Below are positions 35,356 through 42,268 of a DNA stretch of 64,000 bases, piece by piece. Location of the stretch: NCBI RefSeq assembly GCF_011369485.1, contig NZ_VXCA01000006.1, forward strand, positions 1 to 64,000, written 5' to 3'. The notes under the pieces were generated by a model. That model saw only the letters and a list, made by a program, of their open reading frames with translations. It was not told the DNA's origin and did no database searches. The stretch's first letter is position 1; every line of letters starts with the position of its first letter. The DNA comes from Pseudomonas atagonensis. Its GTDB lineage: Bacteria; Pseudomonadota; Gammaproteobacteria; Pseudomonadales; Pseudomonadaceae. The position numbers and the translations under genes were made by a program.

Positions 35356-36200
35356 GAAGGCACCTCCGTGTTCCGGCTCTTCGAAAACAGGTAAACCCGG
35401 TCGAAGTGTTCGTCCGGCGTTTCGTCCGGGTGGGGTTGCCAGTGGGGCGCCAGGTCCGGGGTGTGCAGGCTCTCGATCAGCAGAAACTCAAGCCGCTCCG
35501 GCGCCAGCCACCCCCACGTTTCGGCCAGTGCCAGCTGTTCGCGCAGCCAGATGTTCGGATCTTGAGAACACGCGAGTTCGGCGTAGGCCTGCACGTGTTC
35601 GGCGAGCAGAAAGCGATGAGCGTTGGCTAGACGAATGTCCATGGCTGGCTCATCTGGCATCGGCAGTTTCAGCCATGGTGGTGCGTCCGGCACGGGGTAG
35701 TTGCCCGGCGCCGGGTTGTCGGTCATCTGCCAGTGCGAGCCCTGCCAACAACACACGCTGATCGCCGGGCCGAGATACGCCGGCAATGCTTCGACCGGCA
35801 GGTGCGCCAGCGCCCGGCTCAGTACGCGGTTGTCGTGGAAGCGGTACAGCGCCTGATGCGGGCGGTTACCGATGATCAGTCGTTCTTGCCAGTGGCGGGT
35901 CCAGGTTTTCAACTCACCCTTGCCCAGACTGGCCAGCCAGCCCCAATGGCTGTCCGGCCTGTCGAGCAGTGCGTCGAGGCGACGGTCGTCGGGTTGGTCG
36001 AAGGTGAAGACGAACGGGCCGGTGTCGGCCAGTTCGGCGACAGCGGTTTCGCTGTAGACGCTGGCGTATTGGTCGTAACGACTGCTTTTCAACCAGCGCT
36101 GGCGCATGTCGCGCTCATTCTGCGAGTCGAGCACCAGGCACAGAAGACGTTCGGCGCAGTGTTGTTTGATCAGCCAGCGCTGCACGGGGGCGTCGGTCAT
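35352..36200 (-). CDS. DUF4123 T6SS adaptor/chaperone
   Basis: A 282-residue protein with the DUF4123 pattern: an N-terminal RWLIKQHCAERLLCLVLDSQNERD, central GPFVFTFDQPDDRRLDALLDRPDSHWGWLASL and the arginine-rich strand YRFHDNRVLSRAL. DUF4123 proteins (Tap/TEC) load a specific effector onto VgrG. It overlaps vgrG by an ATGA junction and the lipoprotein gene by 4 bp, which fits a role in mounting the downstream lipase. Confidence 0.87.
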   Translation of the reverse strand: MTDAPVQRWLIKQHCAERLLCLVLDSQNERDMRQRWLKSSRYDQYASVYSETAVAELADTGPFVFTFDQPDDRRLDALLDRPDSHWGWLASLGKGELKTWTRHWQERLIIGNRPHQALYRFHDNRVLSRALAHLPVEALPAYLGPAISVCCWQGSHWQMTDNPAPGNYPVPDAPPWLKLPMPDEPAMDIRLANAHRFLLAEHVQAYAELACSQDPNIWLREQLALAETWGWLAPERLEFLLIESLHTPDLAPHWQPHPDETPDEHFDRVYLFSKSRNTEVPS

Positions 36201-38266
36201 GCGGCGGCCCCCCGAATCGCGCAGGCACCTGCGCGGCAGGCTTCGCAGATCGGGCAGAAGTCTGCCCCCAGGGTTTTACTGGCAGCCATCAACGCCTGTT
36301 GCGAGGGCGCCACCAGTGGCGGCAAAGGCGCCGCTGCCGACAGGTCTTCGATGCCCTCGGGCTGCAACAGTGGGACGCGCAACAAGGGCACGGGCGTGCC
36401 GCCGATCAGCAGCTCGCTGCTGCCGAAAAGGCCGCTGTGATCGAGCACGAAATGCTCGCCACCGACCTTCAGGCTGATGCTCTTCGCGGCCTCCAGCACC
36501 AGATGATCGCCAGCGCTGAAGCTGACTTGCCCAGCGGCTTCGAGCGTCAGTGATTGACCGATCCGGGTGTGGCTGTCGGCGTTGACGTGCAGATAGTCGC
36601 TGGCCTTGAGACGGGTTTTGCGATCACCGGTGAGGGTGTGGTGTTCTTCGCCATGCAGCACGCTGAAGCTGTTGCCCCTGATGGTTTCCCGGCGTTCGTT
36701 GCCAACCTCCAGATGACTGTCGTTCTCGACTTTCAGTTGCAGATCGCGCTGGGCGCGCAGGTAGATCAGCTCCTGGCCTGCGCGGTCTTCGATCATCAGC
36801 TCGTTGAAACCGCTGTTGTCCGGCGAGCTGCGTGAGCGGAACACGCTGCGGGTCTTGTGCGCCGGCAATTCATAGGGCACCGGGGTGGCGCTGTTGGCCA
36901 GGCAACCGCTGATTACCGGTTGGTCGGGATCGCCATGGAGAAAGGTCACCAGCACTTCCATGCCCACTCGCGGAACGATCACGCTGCCGTGGGCGTTACC
37001 CGCCCAACTCGTGGCGGTTCGCAGCCAGCAACTGCTCTTGTCGTCTTGCCGGCCGTCGCGATCCCAGAAGAACTGCACCTTGACCCGGCCATAGCGGTCG
37101 CAATGAATGTCTTCGCCTGCCGGGCCGGTGACCAAGGCGGTCTGGGTCGAGCCGATGCAGGGTTTGCGGTAGCGCAGCGGCGGGCGGTAGATCGCCTCCC
37201 ACGGCGTGGCCGTGAAGTGATTGCGATAGCCCTGGATGAACGCGTTCTCAGGATTGGGTGGCGGGTGGCTGCCGGTTTCTTCCAGAACTTGCGGTTGCTT
37301 GCCTTCGTGGCGGATTCCGGTCAGCAACCACAGGTCGTTCAATGCCGGATCGGGATGGTCGGCCAGGGACAGAAAATGCCCGGACACCAGCATCGGTTCA
37401 TCGCTGTCGCCTTCACCCAGGCAGTCATCGGCGCGGTGACGCTCCAGGGCCCGCCGGGCCAGGCGCTTGCCGTGTTCGCGGCCGAGGTAGCGTCCCGGAT
37501 ACTCGTAGACCTCAAGATCGGGCTGCAGGTGTTGACCGGATTGCAGGGCATCCGCTTCCAGCGCTATCCGTGCCTTTTGAAAATCGTAGGCGCGACTGGA
37601 GGCATGGTTGGGCCGGGTGTCGAGACGGAAATCGAAGCGCTGGATCACCGGCCTGTCGGCGACCATCGTGTTGTGCGGCTTATAAAGGGTTGGGCGAGGG
37701 AGCCTGGGAAATAGGGTCTGATCGTCTCCGAACACCAGCAGATGCCTGTCGCGGCTGTGCCGGAAGTGATAGTGCAAGCCATCTTCCTCGCACAGGCGCT
37801 GGATGAAGTGCAGGTCGGATTCGTTGTACTGCACGCAGTATTCGCGATCCGGCAGCGGCTGGCCGAGCTGGAACAGGTAGAGGTCTGCGTGGATGCCATG
37901 CTCCTTGAGTATCTCGGCGATGATTCCCGGAACGCTCAGGTGCTGGAAAATCCGTTGATTGACGCGAAGCCGCAGGTTGGCCAGCCGAGGGGCGAGGGTC
38001 AGGCTGTAGCGCGTCAACCGCTTGCCGATGTCACCCCGGGCAATGTGCTGGATCTGTCCGTGGATGCCGTGGCCCTGTTCATCGAAAGCCAGATAGGCCT
38101 GTTGGTGCATCAGGCCTGGAAGAACGGCATCCGGCCTTGTGCTGACCAGTTCGATCTCGAAGGAAAAGGGTTCGCTGATGGCTTCACTTCCGGTGAAGGA
38201 CAGCACCTGAAAATCGTGTTTAAAGTCGTCGGTCGTAAGGCTAAAGCGTTCGCTGGCATTGAACAT
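36197..38266 (-). CDS. vgrG: VgrG (TssI) T6SS spike protein
   Basis: A 689-residue VgrG: the gp27-like region lies at residues 1-370 (FSLTTDDFKHDFQVLSFTGSE...YCVQYNESDLHFIQRLCEEDGLHYHF) and the gp5-like OB fold at about 375-500 (DIHCDRYGRVKVQFFWDRDG). A beta-helix needle follows (ENDSHLEVGNERRETIRGN...). The C-terminus ends in a short cysteine-rich tail (CPICEACRAGACAI) rather than an enzymatic domain. It heads the cassette delivering the lipase. No other T6SS structural genes are in the window, so this is an orphan vgrG island. Confidence 0.95.
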   Translation of the reverse strand: MFNASERFSLTTDDFKHDFQVLSFTGSEAISEPFSFEIELVSTRPDAVLPGLMHQQAYLAFDEQGHGIHGQIQHIARGDIGKRLTRYSLTLAPRLANLRLRVNQRIFQHLSVPGIIAEILKEHGIHADLYLFQLGQPLPDREYCVQYNESDLHFIQRLCEEDGLHYHFRHSRDRHLLVFGDDQTLFPRLPRPTLYKPHNTMVADRPVIQRFDFRLDTRPNHASSRAYDFQKARIALEADALQSGQHLQPDLEVYEYPGRYLGREHGKRLARRALERHRADDCLGEGDSDEPMLVSGHFLSLADHPDPALNDLWLLTGIRHEGKQPQVLEETGSHPPPNPENAFIQGYRNHFTATPWEAIYRPPLRYRKPCIGSTQTALVTGPAGEDIHCDRYGRVKVQFFWDRDGRQDDKSSCWLRTATSWAGNAHGSVIVPRVGMEVLVTFLHGDPDQPVISGCLANSATPVPYELPAHKTRSVFRSRSSPDNSGFNELMIEDRAGQELIYLRAQRDLQLKVENDSHLEVGNERRETIRGNSFSVLHGEEHHTLTGDRKTRLKASDYLHVNADSHTRIGQSLTLEAAGQVSFSAGDHLVLEAAKSISLKVGGEHFVLDHSGLFGSSELLIGGTPVPLLRVPLLQPEGIEDLSAAAPLPPLVAPSQQALMAASKTLGADFCPICEACRAGACAIRGAAA

Positions 38267-38444
38267 CCGTTGTTCCTTGTCCTGTGACAGATTCGGAACA
38301 ACGCTATCAAGGTGACCTGCGAAATGATGTCGGACGTTTCCTGAAAAAATGGGTTGAAATGCCCGGATTACAAGGGTGCTGTCTTATTCCTACAGATTTT
38401 TCCTACACGGTTCTGCACATAGGCTGTGAGGGTCTGATGGCGCA
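38267..38444. other. Intergenic gap upstream of vgrG
   Basis: A 178-bp gap with lower GC between vgrG and the DUF6916-like gene. It should hold the vgrG promoter, reading leftwards. A 61-codon plus-strand frame here has no coding character. No terminator or repeat was seen. Confidence 0.4.
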
Positions 38445-38756
38445 TCAATTGAAGGAAATACAGAAATAACCCAACTGCGGATCCCGGCCCATTGCCGGCA
38501 CTCGCGAGACGAAGATGTCCTCCACCCGGCCAAGCTCCGGCAGTTCCAGTGCGCACAGGCCGTCGACGAACTCGGTCGGCACCAGGCTGTTGAATTCGAG
38601 GCAGAAGGGCATGCGTTCGCTGAAACGGGTTTTCGCGGCGGGCACCTCATCGAGGTGTTCGATCTTGATCGGCAGTGCATGGCCGTCCGGCAGGTGCAGT
38701 GTGAGTTGTTGTCCCAGCAGTGCCTGGGCGTGTTGAATCTGAACCGCTTGCAGCAT
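38445..38756 (-). CDS. DUF6916-like small protein linked to tail-collar genes
   Basis: A 103-residue soluble protein (MLQAVQIQHAQALLGQQLTLHLPDGHALPIKIEHLDEVP...LGYFCISFN). The pattern of a short domain ending in FLVPxxxDPxxxxYEAxFN-like strands matches small proteins often found beside microcystin-dependent-protein (tail-collar) genes in Pseudomonas. The function is unknown; a chaperone or scaffold for the collar protein is conceivable. It lies 58 bp downstream of the collar gene on the same strand, after a terminator hairpin. The family name is from memory and should be checked. Confidence 0.6.
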   Translation of the reverse strand: MLQAVQIQHAQALLGQQLTLHLPDGHALPIKIEHLDEVPAAKTRFSERMPFCLEFNSLVPTEFVDGLCALELPELGRVEDIFVSRVPAMGRDPQLGYFCISFN

Positions 38757-38778
38757 GGTCTGGCTCCAGAGAAGAAAC

Positions 38779-38808
38779 GAAAAGCCCGGAGGCCGGAAGC
38801 CCCCGGAC
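38779..38808 (-). terminator. Intrinsic terminator after the tail-collar gene
   Basis: On the minus strand, arms GTCCGGGGGC and GCCTCCGGGC (one G-U pair and one G-U wobble) enclose a TTCCG loop and are followed by TTTTCG. The hairpin lies 7 bp after the tail-collar stop, so the downstream DUF6916-like gene would depend on read-through. Confidence 0.7.
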
Positions 38809-38814
38809 GATTGT

Positions 38815-39402
38815 TCAGTTGCGCGACGGAAAGATTCCGTTCAGGGCAACGCTGAAGTTGACGACCAGAGACGGGTTGACGATGGGCAGCGGCTGACTGC
38901 CACCGGTCGAGGAAATGTCCCCGGTGACGGTGGTGGTCACACCTTTGAGAGGCACCGGTGTGGCGCCCTGGGCATCGGAATAGATGTTTGCCGAACCGGG
39001 GCCGCCGCTAGAGGCACCGATGTAGGCGTTGGTGGCGGTCGGTACGGTCGCCGGATTGCTCGCCGGTACCGCCAGTTGCAGCGCGGTGTTGGCGGTGAGA
39101 CCCGTCATGGCGTGGGTGTGGTTGGGCATGTTGGCAATGGTGGCGGTGACGCTTTCGGTGCCATACACCTGACCGATGACACGCGGCGTCAGCCCCAGCC
39201 CGTTACCCTGCGCTACAGGCACGCGACCTTGCAGGTTGGGCAGCAGAAAGTTGGTCGTGCCGTTACCGCCGTAGTAGGTGCCCAGCAACGCAAACAACGC
39301 GTTGTATTGCGAAATGCTCAGGGTTTGTCCGTTGCACAAGGCCCAGCCATTGGGGGCGAAGTTGAAGGCGAACGGTTGAATCGTACCCATAAAGACTTCC
39401 AT
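38815..39402 (-). CDS. Phage tail-collar-domain protein (microcystin-dependent protein family)
   Basis: A 195-residue protein starting MEVFMGTIQPFAFNFAP, the conserved start of chromosomal MdpB-like proteins. The tail-collar domain is at residues 5-60 (GWALCNGQTLSISQYNALFALLGTYYGG...FLLPNLQGRVPVAQG). The rest is glycine/threonine-rich with an NHTH motif (NMPNHTHAMTG), likely metal-binding, and ends in NPSLVVNFSVALNGIFPSRN. These stand-alone proteins are not part of a prophage here. Their role is poorly known, and they recur with HlyD/M50 and TolC genes, so it may be an export substrate. Confidence 0.87.
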   Translation of the reverse strand: MEVFMGTIQPFAFNFAPNGWALCNGQTLSISQYNALFALLGTYYGGNGTTNFLLPNLQGRVPVAQGNGLGLTPRVIGQVYGTESVTATIANMPNHTHAMTGLTANTALQLAVPASNPATVPTATNAYIGASSGGPGSANIYSDAQGATPVPLKGVTTTVTGDISSTGGSQPLPIVNPSLVVNFSVALNGIFPSRN

Positions 39403-39639
39403 GGTTCCTCATCCTTCTGTTGTGTGGTCGGCGCCCCGCGCGGTTGCCCTGTTGCCGGGCAGTCGAAACGCGTTGTTGACGCCTTCTCCATGCGCGGGCA
39501 GGTCACGCCATGCCGTAGCGTAGACCCGGATCAGCGGACTTGCCGGATGTCGTCGAGACCGCGCATCGTCTTCGTTGCTGGCCTAGAGTGAGCGCTAGGC
39601 CGGGGGCCGGTTTTGCACTGCTGACAACAAGGGGAGCCG
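39403..39639. other. Divergent intergenic region, tail-collar gene / glycosyltransferase
   Basis: A 237-bp gap between divergently read genes, so it must contain both promoters. A ribosome site AAGGGGAG precedes the glycosyltransferase start. No confident promoter pair, repeat or RNA was identified. Confidence 0.5.
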
Positions 39640-41226
39640 ATGGAAGCGCGTCGTGAAACACCGCTGGGCGATACTCAGGACCCGTTTGCCGCACCGGGTG
39701 CGCACCTGCGGCGGTTGCTGCGCTGGGCGCGCCGGCATGGCTTGATTCCGATCCTGTTGCTGGCGACGCTGGTGCGTTTTTATGACCTGACAGCTGCGGC
39801 GATCTGGGGTGACGAAGGGTCGAGTCTGTTGCTGGCGAATTATTCGCTGGGCGACATCTGGAACCACGCCGCTTTCGACGTCCACCCGCCGCTGTATTTC
39901 ATGTTGCTCCATGGCTGGATCGGGCTGTTCGGTGACGGCATCCTGGCGATCCGCAGCCTGAGCGCTCTGGCTGGCATTGCGGCCGTCGGCGTCGGTGTGT
40001 GGCTGGTGGATCGCCTGGCCACGCGGCGCGCGGCGATGATTGCCGGAGTGTTGCTGGCGTTGTTGCCGACGGCGGTGCGCTACAGCCAGGAAGTGCGCAT
40101 GTACTCGCTGCTCGGGTTGCTGCTGCTCGGTGCCACGCTGGCGCTGGTCTACTGGCTGAGAAAGCCGCAGCGCAAGCGTTATCTGGTGCTCTACGCGCTG
40201 CTGATGAGCGCGGCGCTCTACACCCATTATTTCGCCGTGCTGGCTGCGCTTAGCCACTGGCTGTACCTGGGCCTGATCCGCCTGCAACGCGGTTATCGTC
40301 TGCGGCATATCCAGCGACCGGACTGGTGGCTGGCCAATGTCGTCATCGTCCTGATTTACCTGCCGTGGCTGCCGAACCTGTTCGGGCTGATGCAGCACAT
40401 GGATCAGCTCAAGGCCGGGGGCGATGTCGGTTGGGAGGATCCTGTCACCCTCGCATCGTTGCCCTCGATGATCTGGACGTGGCTGATTCAGGAGGACGGC
40501 GAGCACCTGCCGTTGCTGGTGTTCGGTGCCGGGCCTTTGGCGATGCTGGCGCTGGCGGGCGTGGCGGTGGCCCGCGATCGCAGCGTCAATCGTGGCAGCG
40601 TGCTGTTGGCGCTGTACACCGGCGTGCCGTTGTTGCTGGTGTTTGCGGTGTCGTTTATTTCGCCGGTTTTCATCGAGCGATACCTCACGGCTTACGCGCT
40701 GGGCTTGCCGATGCTCGTCGGTCTGGCCATCGACCGCATGTTCAGCCGCGCGCGGCTTGTCGCGATGGCCGCTCTGATGGCCGTGGCCGGGGTGGAAATG
40801 GTTGGCGTGAACACCAACGCCACGGTCGATCCCGATGACCAGTTCAACCTGATGGTCAATTACGTCAACCAGCACTTTGTCAGCGGCGACCGGATCGTCA
40901 CCAGCGACATGCTCTGGTACCTGAGTTACGTCTATTACAACCGCGCCGATACCGAGGTGCGCCTGTACACGCCGCCCGCCGCCGATGGCCGTTCGACGCG
41001 ACCGAACGAATACGGTTTCGGCACCTTGGTCGATAGTGCGGTGTATCTCGATCATCTCGCCGATCTGCCCAAGACCAGTGAGCGGGTCTGGCTGATCGGT
41101 GCCCTCGATGAGCCGGACGAGTTCGCGCCGTTGCCTGCCGGGTGGCAGCGCACCAGCGATGTCCATGCCGGCGGCGCCTATGCGCGTCTGTATGTGCGCT
41201 CAGGGGCCGGGAAACCGGGGGGATGA
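39640..41226 (+). CDS. GT39/ArnT-like polytopic membrane glycosyltransferase
   Basis: A 528-residue protein with about 10-12 transmembrane helices and the GT-C signature acidic pair in the first periplasmic loop (AIWGDEGSS, D58-E59), plus DVHPPLYFMLLHGWIGLFG, the hallmark of PMT/ArnT-type enzymes. The C-terminal 130 residues form a soluble periplasmic domain. Such enzymes transfer a lipid-linked sugar to a protein or glycolipid on the periplasmic face. It heads the sulfotransferase-adhesin cluster, so an exported protein is a plausible acceptor; lipid A or another glycan is the alternative. Confidence 0.82.
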   Translation: MEARRETPLGDTQDPFAAPGAHLRRLLRWARRHGLIPILLLATLVRFYDLTAAAIWGDEGSSLLLANYSLGDIWNHAAFDVHPPLYFMLLHGWIGLFGDGILAIRSLSALAGIAAVGVGVWLVDRLATRRAAMIAGVLLALLPTAVRYSQEVRMYSLLGLLLLGATLALVYWLRKPQRKRYLVLYALLMSAALYTHYFAVLAALSHWLYLGLIRLQRGYRLRHIQRPDWWLANVVIVLIYLPWLPNLFGLMQHMDQLKAGGDVGWEDPVTLASLPSMIWTWLIQEDGEHLPLLVFGAGPLAMLALAGVAVARDRSVNRGSVLLALYTGVPLLLVFAVSFISPVFIERYLTAYALGLPMLVGLAIDRMFSRARLVAMAALMAVAGVEMVGVNTNATVDPDDQFNLMVNYVNQHFVSGDRIVTSDMLWYLSYVYYNRADTEVRLYTPPAADGRSTRPNEYGFGTLVDSAVYLDHLADLPKTSERVWLIGALDEPDEFAPLPAGWQRTSDVHAGGAYARLYVRSGAGKPGG

Positions 41227-41367
41227 GTGCTTAAACGATTCATCTTCGAGCTCATGCGGCGAACTGTCTTTTCGAGCCAGATTTGCTCCGATTTGATATC
41301 AAAACACCACTAGTCGAAGGCATTTCCTTGAGCTACGCTTTGTCGGACAAAAGGACTTCCGATTACG

Positions 41368-42213
41368 GTGAAGGGATTGCAGCAGTTCCACTTTATCTCC
41401 GGCTTGCCGCGCTCAGGTTCCACCCTGCTTTCTGCAATCCTTTTGCAGAACCCGCGTTTTCATGCCGGGATGACCAGCCCGGTGGGCTCGCTGTTTTCCG
41501 GAATCCTCGAACAATGCAGCGCCGGCAGCGAATTCGGCGCGGTCATCGACACCCCGATGCGCCGTCGTCTGTTGCGCGGGGTTTTCGACTCCTTCTATGC
41601 CGACAAGGCCGACAAACCGGTGGTGTTCGACACCAACCGCCAGTGGAGCGCCCGACTGCCGGCGATCAACGACCTGTTTCCCAGGGCCAAGGTCATTGCC
41701 TGTGTGCGCAACGTCGCCTGGGTGATGGACAGCCTCGAGCGGCTGTACCGCGCCAATCCTTATGAAAACACCAAGCTGTTCGGCGATGCCGTCGAGCGCA
41801 ACACCGTCTACAGCCGCTGCGAAACCCTCGCCCAGCGCAATCGCCTGGTCGGTTTTGCCTGGGCGGCGCTCAAGGAAGCCTATTACGGCGAACACGCCGA
41901 TTCGCTGCTGATCATCGACTATGACTTGCTGACCCAGGCCCCGGAGCGGGTGCTGCGGCTGGTCTACGAGTTTATTGGCGAGCCATGGTTCGAACACGAT
42001 TTCGAACACCTCGCCTATGACGCCCCGGAATTCGATCAAGCCCTCGGCGTGGCCGGTCTGCACAAGGTCAAACCGAAGGTGGCCCTGCAATCGCGGCGCA
42101 CCATCCTGCCGCCGGACTTGTTCAAGCAATACGCCGATTTGTCCTTCTGGCTCGATGGCTCAGCCAGCGCCGCCAATGTCATTCGTATGAAGTCCGACGC
42201 CGCGATCAGTTGA
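41368..42213 (+). CDS. Sulfotransferase (PAPS-dependent), first of two
   Basis: A 281-residue protein from GTG 41368. The 5'-phosphosulfate loop SGLPRSGSTLLSAIL is at residues 11-25 and the 3'-phosphate-binding segment VIACVRNVAWVMDSLERL is present. The fold matches the bacterial Sulfotransfer_3/tyrosylprotein-sulfotransferase-like group. It would transfer sulfate from PAPS to a hydroxyl on a protein, glycan or small molecule. Its neighbours are a glycosyltransferase and a giant repeat protein, with an APS kinase downstream. Acceptor identity is inference. The stop codon lies inside a terminator stem. Confidence 0.85.
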   Translation: MKGLQQFHFISGLPRSGSTLLSAILLQNPRFHAGMTSPVGSLFSGILEQCSAGSEFGAVIDTPMRRRLLRGVFDSFYADKADKPVVFDTNRQWSARLPAINDLFPRAKVIACVRNVAWVMDSLERLYRANPYENTKLFGDAVERNTVYSRCETLAQRNRLVGFAWAALKEAYYGEHADSLLIIDYDLLTQAPERVLRLVYEFIGEPWFEHDFEHLAYDAPEFDQALGVAGLHKVKPKVALQSRRTILPPDLFKQYADLSFWLDGSASAANVIRMKSDAAIS

Positions 42214-42226
42214 TCGCGGCGTTTTT
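42198..42226 (+). terminator. Strong intrinsic terminator between sulfotransferase and adhesin genes
   Basis: A perfect 11-bp stem (CGCCGCGATCA / TGATCGCGGCG) with a 2-base apparent loop is followed by TTTTT at 42222-42226. The sulfotransferase stop TGA forms part of the right arm. It lies about 40 bp upstream of the adhesin start. Confidence 0.88.
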
Positions 42227-42228
42227 CA

Positions 42229-42240
42229 TTGATGCATCAA
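42229..42240. promoter_or_regulatory. 12-bp perfect palindrome upstream of the adhesin gene
   Basis: TTGATGCATCAA lies directly after the terminator U-run and about 29 bp before the adhesin ATG. It could be an operator or an RNA element; no regulator is known for it. Confidence 0.35.
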
Positions 42241-42268
42241 CAACTGTGTTCGAGTCCGGGTGAGCAAC

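Noticed and set aside
38284..38469. A 61-codon plus-strand frame upstream of vgrG
   Set aside because: No ribosome site, no homology I recognise, and it overlaps both the vgrG promoter region and the end of the DUF6916-like gene.
39595..41166. A 523-codon minus-strand frame opposite the GT39-like gene
   Set aside because: The translation is Q/H/R-rich without domains, while the plus strand encodes a convincing polytopic glycosyltransferase.
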